A stretch of DNA of 64,000 bases from Polycladomyces abyssicola (GCF_018326425.1 NZ_AP024601.1:1414001-1478000), one strand, 5' to 3'. Counted from the first letter of the stretch, positions 1-10,057 are shown. The notes: generated from the letters alone by a model not told the origin. Numbers and translations are program-made.

Positions 1-1
1 C

Positions 2-1015
2 CGGCGGATCATCCGCACACTGGAGGCGAAGTATACGTTCGACGACATCATCGGCCGAAGCGAGGCGTTTACCTATGCGGTCGAACAAGCCCGACAAGCG
101 GCGAAAACACGGGCGACGGTTCTGTTGCGGGGGGAATCCGGTACCGGAAAAGAGCTGTTCGCTCATGCGATCCACAATGACAGCGACCGGAAATACCATC
201 AGTTCGTCCGTGTCAACTGTGCGGCCATTTCCGAATCGCTGTTGGAAAGCGAGCTGTTTGGATATGTCGAGGGGGCGTTCACCGGGGCGCGTCGCGGCGG
301 CAAAAAGGGATTGTTTGAGGAGGCGAGTGGGGGCACCATTTTTTTGGATGAAATCGGAGAGTTGGCCCCCAACATTCAAGCCAAACTCTTGCGTGTCCTG
401 CAGGAGAAGGAGGTACTCCGTGTCGGGGGAACCAAACCAATCCCCGTCGATGTGCGGGTAATTGCCGCCACCAATGTCGATTTAGAAAAGGCGATCCGGG
501 AAAAACGCTTCCGGGAAGATTTGTACTACCGGCTCAATGTCTTGCCGATCCACATTCCGCCCTTGCGTCAACGAAAAGAGGATTTACCTGACTTGGCCCT
601 GCATGTGATCAAGCGGTTCAACCTAGAATACGGGCGCAATGTGGAGACGATCGATCCGCGGGCGCTTCAGGCCTTGCAATCCTATTCATGGCCCGGGAAT
701 GTGCGGGAGCTGGAGAACGTGTTGGGTCGGGCGATGATTAACATGGGTTATCACGAACGAACGATGCGGTTAGAGCATTTGCCGCCGTTGGAAGCGAAGT
801 CCCGTGCGGTGTTCCCGGACATGGAGAATGGGACGGAAGGGGAAACGCTCCAGGAAGTGTTGGCCCGCGTCGAAAAGGAGACCATCCTCCGCACCTATCG
901 TCAATGTGGCGGCAACAAGACGGAAACGGCCCGGCGGTTGGGCATCTCCGTGCGCAATCTCTATTACAAGTTGGAGCGTTATCAGTTGGATTCGGATCCG
1001 GAGATGGATATGTAG
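2..1015 (+). CDS. bkdR: Sigma-54-dependent activator of the bkd operon (5'-partial)
   Basis: This is the 3' part of an enhancer-binding protein that drives sigma-54 (SigL) RNA polymerase; the start lies outside the window. The visible 337 residues hold the AAA+ domain with Walker A GESGTGKE near residue 44, the sigma-54 contact motif GAFTGA near 91 and a Walker B motif ending FLDEIGEL. A Fis-type helix-turn-helix sits in the last 40 residues ([20 protein letters not shown]). The sensor or PAS domains expected upstream are not visible. Immediately downstream are paired palindromes and a -24/-12 promoter followed by the keto-acid genes, the classical BkdR arrangement of Bacillus. The family call is very secure; the specific name rests on this context. 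Confidence 0.93.
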   Translation, partial: RRIIRTLEAKYTFDDIIGRSEAFTYAVEQARQAAKTRATVLLRGESGTGKELFAHAIHNDSDRKYHQFVRVNCAAISESLLESELFGYVEGAFTGARRGGKKGLFEEASGGTIFLDEIGELAPNIQAKLLRVLQEKEVLRVGGTKPIPVDVRVIAATNVDLEKAIREKRFREDLYYRLNVLPIHIPPLRQRKEDLPDLALHVIKRFNLEYGRNVETIDPRALQALQSYSWPGNVRELENVLGRAMINMGYHERTMRLEHLPPLEAKSRAVFPDMENGTEGETLQEVLARVEKETILRTYRQCGGNKTETARRLGISVRNLYYKLERYQLDSDPEMDM

Positions 1016-1017
1016 TT

Positions 1018-1067
1018 CTGCAATTTTTTGCAGGAAAGATCCATCATATGCATGCAAAAAATTGCAG
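1018..1067. promoter_or_regulatory. Paired palindromes, likely BkdR upstream activating sites
   Basis: Two near-identical palindromes lie just after bkdR. One is CTGCAATTTTTTGCAG (1018-1033). The other, 1053-1067, is its reverse complement apart from the first base. Their centres are 34 bp apart, about three helical turns, so a dimer pair could bind the same face. They sit about 100 bp upstream of the -24/-12 promoter, the usual place for an enhancer. They could also form one long hairpin in RNA, so a terminator role for bkdR is a weaker alternative. Confidence 0.7.
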
Positions 1068-1154
1068 AGATATTCTTGGCTCTCTTTTGTCGAGTTTCAC
1101 GGATCGAAGCGGAAAATCAATTTTTTTCCGCAGTTGTCCATCTGATGACATGGA

Positions 1155-1171
1155 TTGGCACGGGATTTGCA
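1155..1171 (+). promoter_or_regulatory. Sigma-54 (-24/-12) promoter of the bkd operon
   Basis: The sequence TTGGCAC-GGGAT-TTGCA matches the sigma-54 consensus TGGCAC-N5-TTGCW. GG of the -24 element is at 1157-1158 and GC of the -12 element at 1169-1170, exactly 12 bases apart. It lies about 90 bp before ptb and about 95-130 bp after the proposed BkdR sites. This implies that the whole operon needs BkdR for transcription. Confidence 0.92.
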
Positions 1172-1260
1172 CTTAACTGCATGAGGGCCGACCATTTCGA
1201 GAACAATATGGAGCAAAGATCCAGCAAAAAAAGACAAGGTCGGAAAAAAGAGGTGGAATC

Positions 1261-2184
1261 ATGGAAGCTATTCGTACTTTTTCTGAAATCTTGGCGAAAG
1301 CTGAAGCACTGGAACCTGTTACTGTCGCGGTAGCCGCAGCGGATGACCGGGAGGTGCTGGAAGCAGTCGCCGACGCGAAAAAACGGCAAATCGCCGATTT
1401 CCGCCTGTTCGGTGATCGGAACAAAATCCGGGCGATTGCGGATGAAATTGGTTTGTCGCTGAACCCGGACATGGTGACCGATCAACCGAACCCTGCTCTC
1501 GCGAGTCGGGAAGCGGTTCAGGCTGTTCGCGAAGGACAAGCGGATGTAGTGATGAAGGGGATGGTCCAAACCGCAGACTTCCTGCGGGCAGTACTCAACA
1601 AAGAGGCGGGCTTGCGTGGTTCCGGCGTGCTGAGCCACGTGGCGACGTTTGAGGTACCGGGGTACGACCGGTTGATTCACGTAACCGACCCGGCGCTCAA
1701 TATCGCTCCGTCACTTCAGGAGAAAGTGCAAATCGTGCAAAACGTCGTCCGGTTGTGTCATTCGCTGGACCTTGCCGAACCCAAAGTGGCCGTACTCGGA
1801 GCGGTGGAAGTAGTCAATCCCAACATGCAACCTACACTGGATGCGGCGGCACTCGCACAAATGAACCGTCGTGGACAAATCAAGGGGGCTGTCGTCGACG
1901 GTCCGTTTGCGCTGGACAATGCCGTATCGGTGGAAGCAGCCGAGCACAAAGGAATTAAAAGCCCGGTGGCGGGTCGTGCCGATGTGCTTTTGGTCCCCGA
2001 TATTGAAGCGGGTAACATGCTCTATAAATCCATGGTCTACTTTGCCCGCAGCAAAATCGGTGGTCTGGTGTTGGGAGCCAAGGTACCCGTTGTCCTCACT
2101 TCGCGAGCGGATACGCACGAAGCCAAACTGAACTCGATCGCGATGGCGGTGTTACAGGCGGATTTCAATAAACGTCAAGCATAA
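1261..2184 (+). CDS. ptb: Phosphate butyryltransferase
   Basis: A 307-residue cytosolic enzyme that exchanges CoA for phosphate on butyryl-CoA or branched-chain acyl-CoA, making the acyl phosphate used by Buk. The length and overall sequence are those of the PTA/PTB family; conserved stretches include the substrate-site region [17 protein letters not shown] and a C-terminal [20 protein letters not shown] segment. The start ATG follows an AAGAGGTGG ribosome site. It is the first gene after the sigma-54 promoter and ends 14 bp before bcd. Together with buk it converts isobutyryl-, isovaleryl- and 2-methylbutyryl-CoA into free acids with ATP gain, which can feed branched fatty-acid synthesis. 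Confidence 0.95.
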   Translation: MEAIRTFSEILAKAEALEPVTVAVAAADDREVLEAVADAKKRQIADFRLFGDRNKIRAIADEIGLSLNPDMVTDQPNPALASREAVQAVREGQADVVMKGMVQTADFLRAVLNKEAGLRGSGVLSHVATFEVPGYDRLIHVTDPALNIAPSLQEKVQIVQNVVRLCHSLDLAEPKVAVLGAVEVVNPNMQPTLDAAALAQMNRRGQIKGAVVDGPFALDNAVSVEAAEHKGIKSPVAGRADVLLVPDIEAGNMLYKSMVYFARSKIGGLVLGAKVPVVLTSRADTHEAKLNSIAMAVLQADFNKRQA

Positions 2185-2198
2185 GGAGGAGCTCCGTC

Positions 2199-3302
2199 AT
2201 GAAGCTGTTCGATTACCTGCAAAAATATGATTACGAGCAACTGCTGTTTTGCCAGGACCGGGAATCCGGTTTGAAAGCGATCATTGCCATTCACGATACC
2301 ACGCTTGGCCCCGCTTTGGGTGGTACCCGGATGTGGACCTACGATTCCGAAGAAGATGCCATCATTGACGCCCTGCGTTTGGCCCGTGGCATGACCTACA
2401 AAGCAGCGGCGGCCGGATTGAACCTGGGCGGGGGGAAAACAGTCATCATCGGTGACCCGCGTAAGGACAAAAACGAAGCGATGTTCCGAGCGTTCGGTCG
2501 GTTTATCCAGGGCCTGAACGGTCGTTACATCACCGCCGAAGACGTGGGCACCACCGTGGAAGATATGGACATCATCCATCAGGAAACCCGCTACGTGACG
2601 GGGGTGTCCCCGGCATTCGGTTCCAGCGGCAACCCCTCTCCTGTGACGGCTTACGGTGTCTATGTTGGAATGAAAGCGGCGGCCAAAAAAGCTTTCGGCA
2701 ATGATTCGCTGTCCGGAAAAACGGTGGCGGTGCAGGGGGTCGGCAGCGTCGCATACGAGCTCTGCAAATACTTGCATAAAGAAGGAGCCAAGTTGATCGT
2801 CACCGACATCAACCAGGAAAATTTGGATCGCGCCGTTCGTGATTTCGGGGCAGAAGCGGTGTCTCCGGACAAAATCTACGATGTCGAGTGCGACATTTTC
2901 TCTCCGTGTGCGTTGGGGGCGATCATCAACGACGAAACGATTGACCGCTTGAAATGCCAAGTGGTCGCCGGGTCCGCCAATAACCAGCTGAAAGAGGAAC
3001 GCCACGGTGACATTCTCCAAGAAAAAGGCATCGTGTATGCACCCGATTACGTGATCAACGCCGGCGGTCTGATCAACGTGGCTGACGAATTGTTGGGTTA
3101 CAACCGCGATCGGGCGATGAAAAAAGTGGAAGGCATCTACGACAACATCATGAAGGTATTTGAAATCGCCGAGCGGGACAACATCCCGACCTACAAGGCA
3201 GCTGACCGGATGGCGGAGGAACGTATCGCCACCTTGCGCCAATCCCGCAGCATGTTCTTGCAAAATGAACGCCACACCTTGAATATGACGCATCACAATT
3301 AA
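2199..3302 (+). CDS. bcd: Leucine dehydrogenase
   Basis: An NAD-dependent deaminase of leucine, valine and isoleucine, 367 residues, typical for the Glu/Leu/Phe/Val dehydrogenase family. Visible landmarks are the glycine-rich active-site segment [15 protein letters not shown] with the substrate lysine, a second catalytic region AEDVGTT, and the Rossmann loop [17 protein letters not shown] around residue 180. The ribosome site AAGGAGG is well spaced before the ATG. It supplies the keto acids that the downstream bkd complex oxidises. An intercistronic hairpin separates it from buk. Confidence 0.96.
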   Translation: MKLFDYLQKYDYEQLLFCQDRESGLKAIIAIHDTTLGPALGGTRMWTYDSEEDAIIDALRLARGMTYKAAAAGLNLGGGKTVIIGDPRKDKNEAMFRAFGRFIQGLNGRYITAEDVGTTVEDMDIIHQETRYVTGVSPAFGSSGNPSPVTAYGVYVGMKAAAKKAFGNDSLSGKTVAVQGVGSVAYELCKYLHKEGAKLIVTDINQENLDRAVRDFGAEAVSPDKIYDVECDIFSPCALGAIINDETIDRLKCQVVAGSANNQLKEERHGDILQEKGIVYAPDYVINAGGLINVADELLGYNRDRAMKKVEGIYDNIMKVFEIAERDNIPTYKAADRMAEERIATLRQSRSMFLQNERHTLNMTHHN

Positions 3303-3306
3303 AGGG

Positions 3307-3354
3307 TGTCTGGTGATCCATTGTCAAACAGTGGACTCTCTCGACTGCCAGACA
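3307..3354 (+). promoter_or_regulatory. Intercistronic stem-loop between bcd and buk
   Basis: A TGTCTGG / CCAGACA stem (3307-3313 with 3348-3354) encloses a second stem, TCCATTG / CAGTGGA. No T-run follows, so it is not a standard terminator. It is more likely an mRNA processing or stabilising element that sets different amounts of Bcd and Buk. Confidence 0.45.
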
Positions 3355-3383
3355 TCGCTATCGAGTTGTAGGAAACGGAGTGT

Positions 3384-4493
3384 ATGGACGTGCAGGAACC
3401 GATTCGGGTATTGGCCATCAATCCGGGTTCGACCTCGACCAAAATCGGCGTGTTTGACGGCGAGAAGCAGATTTTGGAAGAAACGTTGCGGCACGACCCG
3501 GAAGAGCTGAGCAAGTTTGATCATCTGTTTGATCAATACGAGTTTCGCAAACAGCTGATTTTGGACACACTGGACCGAGAAGGCATCAACCTGACACGTC
3601 TGCGCGCCGTGGTGGGACGGGGTGGTTTGCTCCGTCCCATCCCCGGCGGCACGTATCGGGTGAACGAAGCGATGATGAATGATTTGCGCTCCGGGGAGTA
3701 CGGGGTGCACGCCTCCAACTTGGGTGCTATACTCGCTTATGAAATCGCTTCCAAACTGAATATTCCTGCGTTTATCGTCGATCCCGTTGTGGTGGACGAG
3801 CTGGAGCCGATCGCTCGGATCTCCGGGATGCCGGTGATTGAAAGGCGCAGTATCTTTCACGCGTTGAACCAAAAGGCGGTCGCACGGCGTGTAGCGGCTA
3901 AATTGGGTAAAACCTACCAGGAGTGTCGGTTCGTCATCGCGCATATGGGGGGCGGAATCACTGTCGGCGCCCATCAAAAGGGTCGCGTGATCGATGTGAA
4001 TAATGGATTGCACGGCGAAGGTCCCTTTTCTCCCGAACGCGCGGGTACATTGCCGGTAGGAGATCTGGTTGCATTGTGTTTTTCGGGAAAATATTTCGCC
4101 GGTGAAATCATGAAGATGATCGTCGGAAAAGGTGGACTGATGGGATATCTCGGTACCACCGATGCCCGTGAAGTGGAAGAGCGGATCGAGAAGGGTGACA
4201 AGCAGGCGGCATTGATCTATTCGGCCATGGCGTATCAGGTGGCCAAGGAGATCGGCGCTTACGCCACTGTTTTGGAGGGCAAACTGGACGCGATCATCTT
4301 GACCGGCGGATTGGCATACGGGAAGATGTTTACAGATCAAATCGTCGAACGCATCGGTTGGATTGCACCAGTGCACATCGTTCCGGGTGAAAACGAATTG
4401 CAGGCGTTGGCAGAAGGTGCGCTCCGCGTGGTGCGCGGCGAGGAGGAAGCTCTCACATATCCGCCTGAACCGGTTAGAAAGGATGTGGAATGA
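3384..4493 (+). CDS. buk: Butyrate kinase
   Basis: Acetate/butyrate-kinase family (ASKHA fold), 369 residues, which transfers phosphate from butyryl or branched acyl phosphate to ADP. The N-terminal phosphate loop [14 protein letters not shown] and the family motif [23 protein letters not shown] are clear, as is the C-terminal [12 protein letters not shown]-site segment. The stop codon lies 4 bp before the lpdV start, consistent with co-translation. It completes the Ptb-Buk substrate-level phosphorylation step. Confidence 0.96.
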   Translation: MDVQEPIRVLAINPGSTSTKIGVFDGEKQILEETLRHDPEELSKFDHLFDQYEFRKQLILDTLDREGINLTRLRAVVGRGGLLRPIPGGTYRVNEAMMNDLRSGEYGVHASNLGAILAYEIASKLNIPAFIVDPVVVDELEPIARISGMPVIERRSIFHALNQKAVARRVAAKLGKTYQECRFVIAHMGGGITVGAHQKGRVIDVNNGLHGEGPFSPERAGTLPVGDLVALCFSGKYFAGEIMKMIVGKGGLMGYLGTTDAREVEERIEKGDKQAALIYSAMAYQVAKEIGAYATVLEGKLDAIILTGGLAYGKMFTDQIVERIGWIAPVHIVPGENELQALAEGALRVVRGEEEALTYPPEPVRKDVE

Positions 4494-4497
4494 ATCG

Positions 4498-5925
4498 ATG
4501 GCGGAAAACTACGATTTGGTTGTTCTCGGAGCGGGGCCCGGAGGTTATGTGGCCGCGATCCGGGCTGCACAGTTGGGAATGAAAGTGGCCGTCGTGGAGA
4601 AGGAAAAGGTGGGCGGTGTCTGTCTGCACAAGGGGTGCATCCCCAGCAAATCACTGCTTCGCAGCGCGGAACTGTACCATGATATGAAAAACAGTGAAAG
4701 CTACGGCATTTCCGTCGGTGATGTGAAGCTGGATATGAATCTGGTACAGGCCCGCAAGCAGAAAGTAGTGGATCAACTGCACAAAGGCGTACAGCATCTG
4801 CTGAAGAAAAACGGTGTCACCGTTTACGAAGGAACGGGTCGTATCCTGGGGCCGTCCATTTTCTCCCCCATGCCGGGAACCATCGCTGTGGAGCGCAATG
4901 ACGGCGGGGAAGCGGAGATGCTGGTACCGCAATTCGTACTGATTGCAACCGGTTCTCGTCCGCGCAGTTTACCCGGTCTGGAGATGGACGGCGTTTATGT
5001 GATGAACTCCGATCACGCCCTGCAAATGGACCAACTGCCGAAGTCCATTGTCATCATCGGAGGTGGTGTGATCGGCATCGAGTGGGCGTCGATGCTGAAT
5101 GATTTCGGTGTGGACGTGACAGTCGTGGAGTTTGCCGACCGCATCCTGCCGTTTGAAGATGCCGACGTCAGCAAGGAAATGACGCGCATCCTGAAAAAGC
5201 GGAAAGTGAAAATCCACACCGGCGCCAAAGTGATACCGGAAAGCGTAAAGGCTGAAAGCGGTTCGGTGACATTGAAGGCGGAAAAGGGCGGGGAAACGAT
5301 CGAACTGTCCGCCGAGAAGGTGCTCATCTCCGTCGGAAGACAAGCCAATGTGGAAGGCATCGGTCTGGAAAACACGTCGATTAAAGTGGAAAGAGGCATC
5401 ATCCAGGTTAACCAATACATGCAAACGGCAGAATCCCACATCTATGCCATCGGCGATGTGGTTGGCGGTTATCAGTTGGCGCACGTGGCATCGCATGAGG
5501 GGATCATTGCCGTCGAACACATGGCGGGCAAGCACCCGCATCCGCTCGATCCGAACATGGTGCCCCGATGCACCTACGGCCGGCCGGAAATCGGCAGTAT
5601 CGGCCTGACGGAGGACCAGGCCAAAGAACAGGGTTACGATGTCAAAGTGGCCAAATTCCCGTTCCGGGCCGTGGGCAAAGCCCTTGTGTTCGGGGAAACG
5701 GACGGTTTTATCAAATTGATCGCCGACAAGAAAACGGATGACATTCTGGGTGTGCACATTATCGGACCGCACGCCACGGACATGATTTCCGAAGCGGGAT
5801 TGGCCAAGGTGCTGGATGCCACGCCGTGGGAGTTAAGCCATACGATCCATCCGCACCCGACATTGTCGGAAGTGTTTGGAGAAGTGGCGATGGCGATCGA
5901 TGGAGCGGCCATCCACGCTGGGTGA
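4498..5925 (+). CDS. lpdV: Dihydrolipoyl dehydrogenase (E3) of the branched-chain keto acid complex
   Basis: A 475-residue FAD disulfide oxidoreductase that reoxidises the E2 lipoyl group with NAD. The N-terminal FAD motif VLGAGPGGYVAAIRAAQLG, the redox-active pair in GGVCLHKGCIPSK, the NAD motif IIGGGVIGIEWASML and the C-terminal HTIHPHPTLSE with the catalytic His-Glu pair are all present. An ATG at 4483 is also in frame but overlaps buk and is too close to the ribosome site, so 4498 is preferred. Its place between buk and bkdAA dedicates this E3 to the Bkd complex; another Lpd elsewhere would be usual. Confidence 0.95.
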   Translation: MAENYDLVVLGAGPGGYVAAIRAAQLGMKVAVVEKEKVGGVCLHKGCIPSKSLLRSAELYHDMKNSESYGISVGDVKLDMNLVQARKQKVVDQLHKGVQHLLKKNGVTVYEGTGRILGPSIFSPMPGTIAVERNDGGEAEMLVPQFVLIATGSRPRSLPGLEMDGVYVMNSDHALQMDQLPKSIVIIGGGVIGIEWASMLNDFGVDVTVVEFADRILPFEDADVSKEMTRILKKRKVKIHTGAKVIPESVKAESGSVTLKAEKGGETIELSAEKVLISVGRQANVEGIGLENTSIKVERGIIQVNQYMQTAESHIYAIGDVVGGYQLAHVASHEGIIAVEHMAGKHPHPLDPNMVPRCTYGRPEIGSIGLTEDQAKEQGYDVKVAKFPFRAVGKALVFGETDGFIKLIADKKTDDILGVHIIGPHATDMISEAGLAKVLDATPWELSHTIHPHPTLSEVFGEVAMAIDGAAIHAG

Positions 5926-5970
5926 TGTTTGATCGACTACAATTTCCGTTTGCAGATGGGAGGCCCAACG

Positions 5971-6963
5971 ATGGCGAAATCGCGTCATGCTGAACTGGGT
6001 TTGAGCGATGAGCAGGTATTGGAAATGTATCGCTACATGGTGCTCGCCCGCAAAATCGACGAGCGCATGTGGCTGTTGAACCGCGCGGGAAAAATCCCGT
6101 TCGTCATTTCCTGTCAGGGGCAAGAAGGTATTCAAATTGGAACCGCTTTCGCACTGGATAAGGAAAAAGATTTTCTCTGCCCATATTACCGTGATCTGGG
6201 GATGGTGCTGGTCTTCGGACAAACGGCAAGGGACCAGATGTTGTCCGCGTTTGCCAAGGCGGAAGACCCCAACTCCGGCGGTCGGCAGATGCCGGGCCAC
6301 TTCGGCGGCAAGAAATACCGAATTCTCTCCGGTTCCAGCCCGGTGACCACACAGATGCTGCACGCGGTAGGCGTGGCATATGCCGCGAAACTGAAAGGAG
6401 AAGACCTGGTGGCCGTTACCTCCTGCGGCGAAGGTTCCAGCAACCAGGGTGATTTCCATGAGGCGTGCAACTTCGCCGGCGTACACAAGCTACCGGTGAT
6501 TTTCCTGGTGGAGAACAACAAGTACGCTATTTCCGTGCCGCTCGACAAGCAGGTCGCCGGCGGCAGTGTGGCCGCGCGTGCACAAGGATACGGTTTCCCG
6601 GGTGTGAAAGTGAACGGAAACGACCCGCTGGAAGTGTACAAAGTGATGAAAGAAGCAGTGGAGCGTGCCCGTCGCGGCGAAGGTCCGACTTTGGTTGAAG
6701 CCGAGTCGTACCGGTTGGTTCCCCACTCCAGTGACGACGACGACCGGACCTATCGAAGCCGTGAAGAAGTGGAAGAAGCGCGGAAGAAGGATTCCATTGT
6801 GCAATTCCGTCAATACCTGTTGGATGTGGGTGTATTGACCGAGGATAAGGAAAAAGAATTGCTCGCCGCGATCCAAAAAGAAGTGGATGAAGCGACGGAG
6901 TACAGCGAGCAGGCGCCGTACCCGCAACCCGAAGATACCTACAAACACGTTTATGCGGAATAG
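5971..6963 (+). CDS. bkdAA: 2-oxoisovalerate dehydrogenase E1 alpha subunit
   Basis: The thiamine-diphosphate subunit of branched-chain keto acid dehydrogenase, 330 residues. The TPP-binding motif runs from TSCGEGSSNQGDFHEA to LVENNKYAIS, and the regulatory-loop region VPHSSDDDDRTYR is typical. The ATG at 5971 follows GGGAGG with 7-bp spacing; an in-frame TTG at 5929 lacks a good site. It ends 12 bp before bkdAB, with which it forms the alpha2-beta2 E1 enzyme. Confidence 0.95.
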   Translation: MAKSRHAELGLSDEQVLEMYRYMVLARKIDERMWLLNRAGKIPFVISCQGQEGIQIGTAFALDKEKDFLCPYYRDLGMVLVFGQTARDQMLSAFAKAEDPNSGGRQMPGHFGGKKYRILSGSSPVTTQMLHAVGVAYAAKLKGEDLVAVTSCGEGSSNQGDFHEACNFAGVHKLPVIFLVENNKYAISVPLDKQVAGGSVAARAQGYGFPGVKVNGNDPLEVYKVMKEAVERARRGEGPTLVEAESYRLVPHSSDDDDRTYRSREEVEEARKKDSIVQFRQYLLDVGVLTEDKEKELLAAIQKEVDEATEYSEQAPYPQPEDTYKHVYAE

Positions 6964-6975
6964 GAGGAGAACAAC

Positions 6976-7959
6976 ATGCCGGTGATTTCGTATATCGATG
7001 CGGTAACCATGGCGTTGCGCGAGGAGATGCGCCGCGACGATCGCGTGTTTGTGCTGGGTGAAGATGTCGGCGTCCGGGGCGGCGTGTTCCGCGCTACGGT
7101 AGGATTGTACGAGGAATTCGGGGCAGACCGCGTGTTGGATACCCCGTTGACAGAGTCGGCCATCGTCGGTGTGGCGATCGGAGCGGCCGCTTACGGGATG
7201 CGTCCGGTGGCGGAGATTCAGTTTGCCGACTTCATCATGCCCGCCATTAACCAAATCGTGAGTGAGGCAGCTAAACTGCGCTACCGCTCCAACGGTGACT
7301 GGAACTGCCCGCTTGTGATCCGCGCTCCGTACGGCGGCGGTGTGCACGGTGCGTTGTATCACTCGCAGAGCGTGGAAAAAATGTTTAACGGCATTCCGGG
7401 GCTCAAAATCGTGACACCGTCCACTCCGTACGACGTCAAGGGGTTGTTAAAAGCAGCCATTCGTGACGAAGACCCGGTGCTCTTCTTTGAACACAAACGG
7501 TGTTATCGCTTGATCAAAGGGGAAGTGCCGGAGGACGATTACACCTTGCCGATCGGAAAAGCGGAAGTCAAACGGGAAGGTACCGACGTGACCGTGATCT
7601 CTTACGGTTTGACCCTGCATTTCGCCCTGCAAGCGGCCGAACAGTTGGAAAAAGAGGGCATCAGCGTGCACGTGTTGGATTTGCGTACGCTGCTGCCGCT
7701 GGACAAAGAAGCGATCTTGGAAGCGGCGGCTAAAACGGGTAAAGTGCTGATCATCCACGAAGACAACAAAACCGGCGGCGTCGGCGGCGAAGTTTCGGCC
7801 ATCATCGCCGAAGAGGCGCTGTTTGAGTTGGATGCGCCGATCCGCCGTCTGTGCGGACCGGATGTGCCGGCTATGCCGTACAGCCCGCCGATGGAGAAGG
7901 AATTCATGCTGAACGTCGATAAAGTGGCCAAAGCGATCCGCGAGTTGGCCGAGTTCTAG
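6976..7959 (+). CDS. bkdAB: 2-oxoisovalerate dehydrogenase E1 beta subunit
   Basis: A transketolase-like beta subunit, 327 residues. Family landmarks are GEDVGVRGGVFRAT near the N-terminus, DTPLTESAIVGVAIGAA, the QFADFIMPAINQIV segment and the C-terminal PAMPYSPPMEKEF. A strong AGGAGG site precedes the ATG. It pairs with BkdAA to decarboxylate 2-keto-isovalerate, -isocaproate and -methylvalerate and to acylate the lipoyl arm of BkdB. Confidence 0.95.
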   Translation: MPVISYIDAVTMALREEMRRDDRVFVLGEDVGVRGGVFRATVGLYEEFGADRVLDTPLTESAIVGVAIGAAAYGMRPVAEIQFADFIMPAINQIVSEAAKLRYRSNGDWNCPLVIRAPYGGGVHGALYHSQSVEKMFNGIPGLKIVTPSTPYDVKGLLKAAIRDEDPVLFFEHKRCYRLIKGEVPEDDYTLPIGKAEVKREGTDVTVISYGLTLHFALQAAEQLEKEGISVHVLDLRTLLPLDKEAILEAAAKTGKVLIIHEDNKTGGVGGEVSAIIAEEALFELDAPIRRLCGPDVPAMPYSPPMEKEFMLNVDKVAKAIRELAEF

Positions 7960-7983
7960 GATGTACCAGATAGGAGGTTGACT

Positions 7984-9300
7984 ATGGCGACCGATGTGAC
8001 GATGCCCCAGCTCGGTGAGAGCGTAACCGAGGGAACCATCACCAAATGGCTGAAGAAACCGGGTGATCCCGTTGCCAAGTATGAACCCATCTGTGAGGTG
8101 GCCACCGATAAGGTGAATGCGGAAGTGCCCGCCACCATTTCCGGCACGATGAAAGAGATCATCGCCGAGGAAGGGCAAACGGTAGAAGTGGGGCAATTGA
8201 TCTGCCGGATTGAAGAAGAAGGTGCCGCGGCAACGGAGGCCCCTGCTGAAGAGAAAAAAGAAGAACCGAAGGCGGAAGAAGCCAAAACGGAAGCACCCGC
8301 CAAGAAGGATCAAGGTGAAACCTCGATGAAGCGGCGGTATTCGCCCGCTGTCTTGCGCCTGGCGCAGGAGCACAACATCGACCTGGAAAAAATCGAAGGA
8401 ACGGGAGCGGGTGGTCGCATCACCCGCAAAGATGTCCTGCGCGTGATCGAATCCGGGCAGGTTGATGCGGTAAAAGCAGAGAAGGCCAAACAAGAAGCGG
8501 CACCGCAACAGGCACCGGCCGCGGAAGCCGCCCGCACTGCCACCGCACCGGTATCCGCCCCTGCTGTATCTGACGGAAAACCGACGGCTGGCATCACGCT
8601 GGAAGAAGGTGACCAAGAAGTGCCGGTCACGTCCGTACGCAAAACGATCGCCCAGCGGATGGTGCAAAGCAAGCACGAAGCGCCGCATGCATGGACCATG
8701 ATGGAAGCCGACGTCACCGGGTTGGTCCAATTGCGCAACAAACTGAAAGACGAATTCAAAAAACGCGAGGGTGTCAGCTTGACGTTCCTGCCGTTCTTCA
8801 TCAAGGCGGTCGTCGATTCGCTGAAGGAATTCCCGTATTTGAACGCTGTCTGGGGCGGCGACAAAATCATCCTGAAAAAACGGATCAATATCTCCATTGC
8901 TGTGGCCACCGACGATGCGTTGTACGTGCCGGTGATCAAAGATGCGGATGAGAAGAGCATCCTGGGCCTGGCCAAGGAAATACACCGATTGGTGGAAAAA
9001 ACGCGTTCGGGCAAGCTGTCTCTGGAGGATCTGCAAGGTGGTACCTTCACGGTGAACAACACCGGTTCCTTCGGTTCGATCGCTTCGATGCCGATCATCA
9101 ACCATCCGCAGGCGGCGATCATCTCCATGGAAGCGATCGTCAAAAAACCGGTCATCTTCAATGACATGATCGCGGTTCGTGACCGGGTCAACTTGTGCTT
9201 GTCACTGGATCACCGCATTCTGGACGGCTTGATGGCTGGACGCTTCCTGCAAGCGGTCAAAAAGCGTCTGGAAGCTTACGGTCCCGACACGCAAATCTGA
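7984..9300 (+). CDS. bkdB: Branched-chain keto acid dehydrogenase E2 (lipoamide acyltransferase)
   Basis: A three-domain, 438-residue E2. An N-terminal lipoyl domain carries the lipoyl lysine in EVATDKVNAEV (Lys43). An Ala/Glu/Lys-rich linker follows, then a peripheral subunit-binding domain (RYSPAVLRLAQEHNIDL), a second Ala/Pro linker, and the catalytic domain ending with the HRILDGLMAG active-site motif. The ATG at 7984 is chosen over the TTG 6 bp upstream because AGGAGG is ideally spaced for it. It forms the core of the complex; the next gene, lipB, makes the lipoyl group it needs. Confidence 0.95.
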   Translation: MATDVTMPQLGESVTEGTITKWLKKPGDPVAKYEPICEVATDKVNAEVPATISGTMKEIIAEEGQTVEVGQLICRIEEEGAAATEAPAEEKKEEPKAEEAKTEAPAKKDQGETSMKRRYSPAVLRLAQEHNIDLEKIEGTGAGGRITRKDVLRVIESGQVDAVKAEKAKQEAAPQQAPAAEAARTATAPVSAPAVSDGKPTAGITLEEGDQEVPVTSVRKTIAQRMVQSKHEAPHAWTMMEADVTGLVQLRNKLKDEFKKREGVSLTFLPFFIKAVVDSLKEFPYLNAVWGGDKIILKKRINISIAVATDDALYVPVIKDADEKSILGLAKEIHRLVEKTRSGKLSLEDLQGGTFTVNNTGSFGSIASMPIINHPQAAIISMEAIVKKPVIFNDMIAVRDRVNLCLSLDHRILDGLMAGRFLQAVKKRLEAYGPDTQI

Positions 9301-9313
9301 TCTGTGGTACAAT

Positions 9314-9337
9314 GAAGGCGCCCCTTGGGGTGCCTTC
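9314..9337 (+). terminator. Stem-loop after bkdB
   Basis: An 11-bp stem with one G-T pair (GAAGGCGCCCC / GGGGTGCCTTC) sits between bkdB and lipB. The T-rich tail is short and broken, so termination is probably partial and some read-through into lipB is likely. Confidence 0.5.
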
Positions 9338-9370
9338 ATGTTTGTCTGTAGATGGCGGGAGGGATCACCG

Positions 9371-10057
9371 TTGTTTGAAGTGAAGCGATTGGGTCTCGTG
9401 CCATATCACGAGGCGTGGGATATGCAGAAACAGATCGTAAAATCGATCGATGAAGGGAACGCGTCCAATCAATTGTTGCTGTTGGAGCATCCGCATACGG
9501 TGACGATGGGGCGCGGAAGCCATATGGAAAACCTGCTGCTAACCAAAGAGCAGTATGCCGAACGCGGTGTGGAACTGGTGGAGATCGACCGCGGTGGCGA
9601 CGTCACCTATCACGGTCCGGAACAATTGGTGGGATATCCGCTGTTTTATCTCGGTGAGCGGGGCAATGATGCCCATGCGTATTTGCGCGACGTGGAGGAA
9701 GCATTGATTGTTGCCCTTCGCAACTGGGGCATTGAAGGCGACCGCAAACCGCCGTACACCGGTGTTTGGGTGGGAGATGAAAAAATCGCCGCGATCGGGG
9801 TGAAGTTCAACCGGGGACGCCAACGGAAAGGTTACATCACCAGTCACGGATTTGCGCTTAACGTCAATACCGATCTGCGGTATTTCAATCTGATCGTCCC
9901 GTGCGGTATTCAACAATACGGCGTTACGTCGATGGAAAAAATCCTCGGTAAACGCATCGATATGGCAGAAGTGATGAATCAGGTGGTGCGTGGTTTCAGC
10001 CAAGTATTCGGCTGGCCGGCCGTCGAAGAAGGAGAACGTCGGAACGAAGCCGGGTGA
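9371..10057 (+). CDS. lipB: Lipoyl(octanoyl) transferase
   Basis: A 228-residue LipB that moves octanoate from acyl carrier protein to lipoyl domains. Motifs: RGGDVTYHGPEQLVGYP (usually GPGQ, so Glu replaces Gly), VWVGDEKIAAIGVK with the catalytic Lys, SHGFALNVN, and VPCGI with the acyl-thioester Cys. The TTG at 9371 is chosen because GGGAGGG lies 8 bp upstream; an ATG at 9338 would read through the bkdB hairpin. B. subtilis uses LipM/LipL instead of LipB, so this host follows the simpler route for at least this complex. Confidence 0.9.
   Translation: MFEVKRLGLVPYHEAWDMQKQIVKSIDEGNASNQLLLLEHPHTVTMGRGSHMENLLLTKEQYAERGVELVEIDRGGDVTYHGPEQLVGYPLFYLGERGNDAHAYLRDVEEALIVALRNWGIEGDRKPPYTGVWVGDEKIAAIGVKFNRGRQRKGYITSHGFALNVNTDLRYFNLIVPCGIQQYGVTSMEKILGKRIDMAEVMNQVVRGFSQVFGWPAVEEGERRNEAG

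Noticed and set aside
1018-1067. Palindromes as the bkdR terminator
   Set aside because: Each palindrome is short and A/T-centred and the pair is not followed by a T-run; enhancer sites fit better, though a dual role is not excluded.
7447-9105. A 552-codon minus-strand open frame opposite bkdAB and bkdB
   Set aside because: Same reason: a mirror of high-GC coding sequence with Arg/Phe/His-rich composition and no domain.
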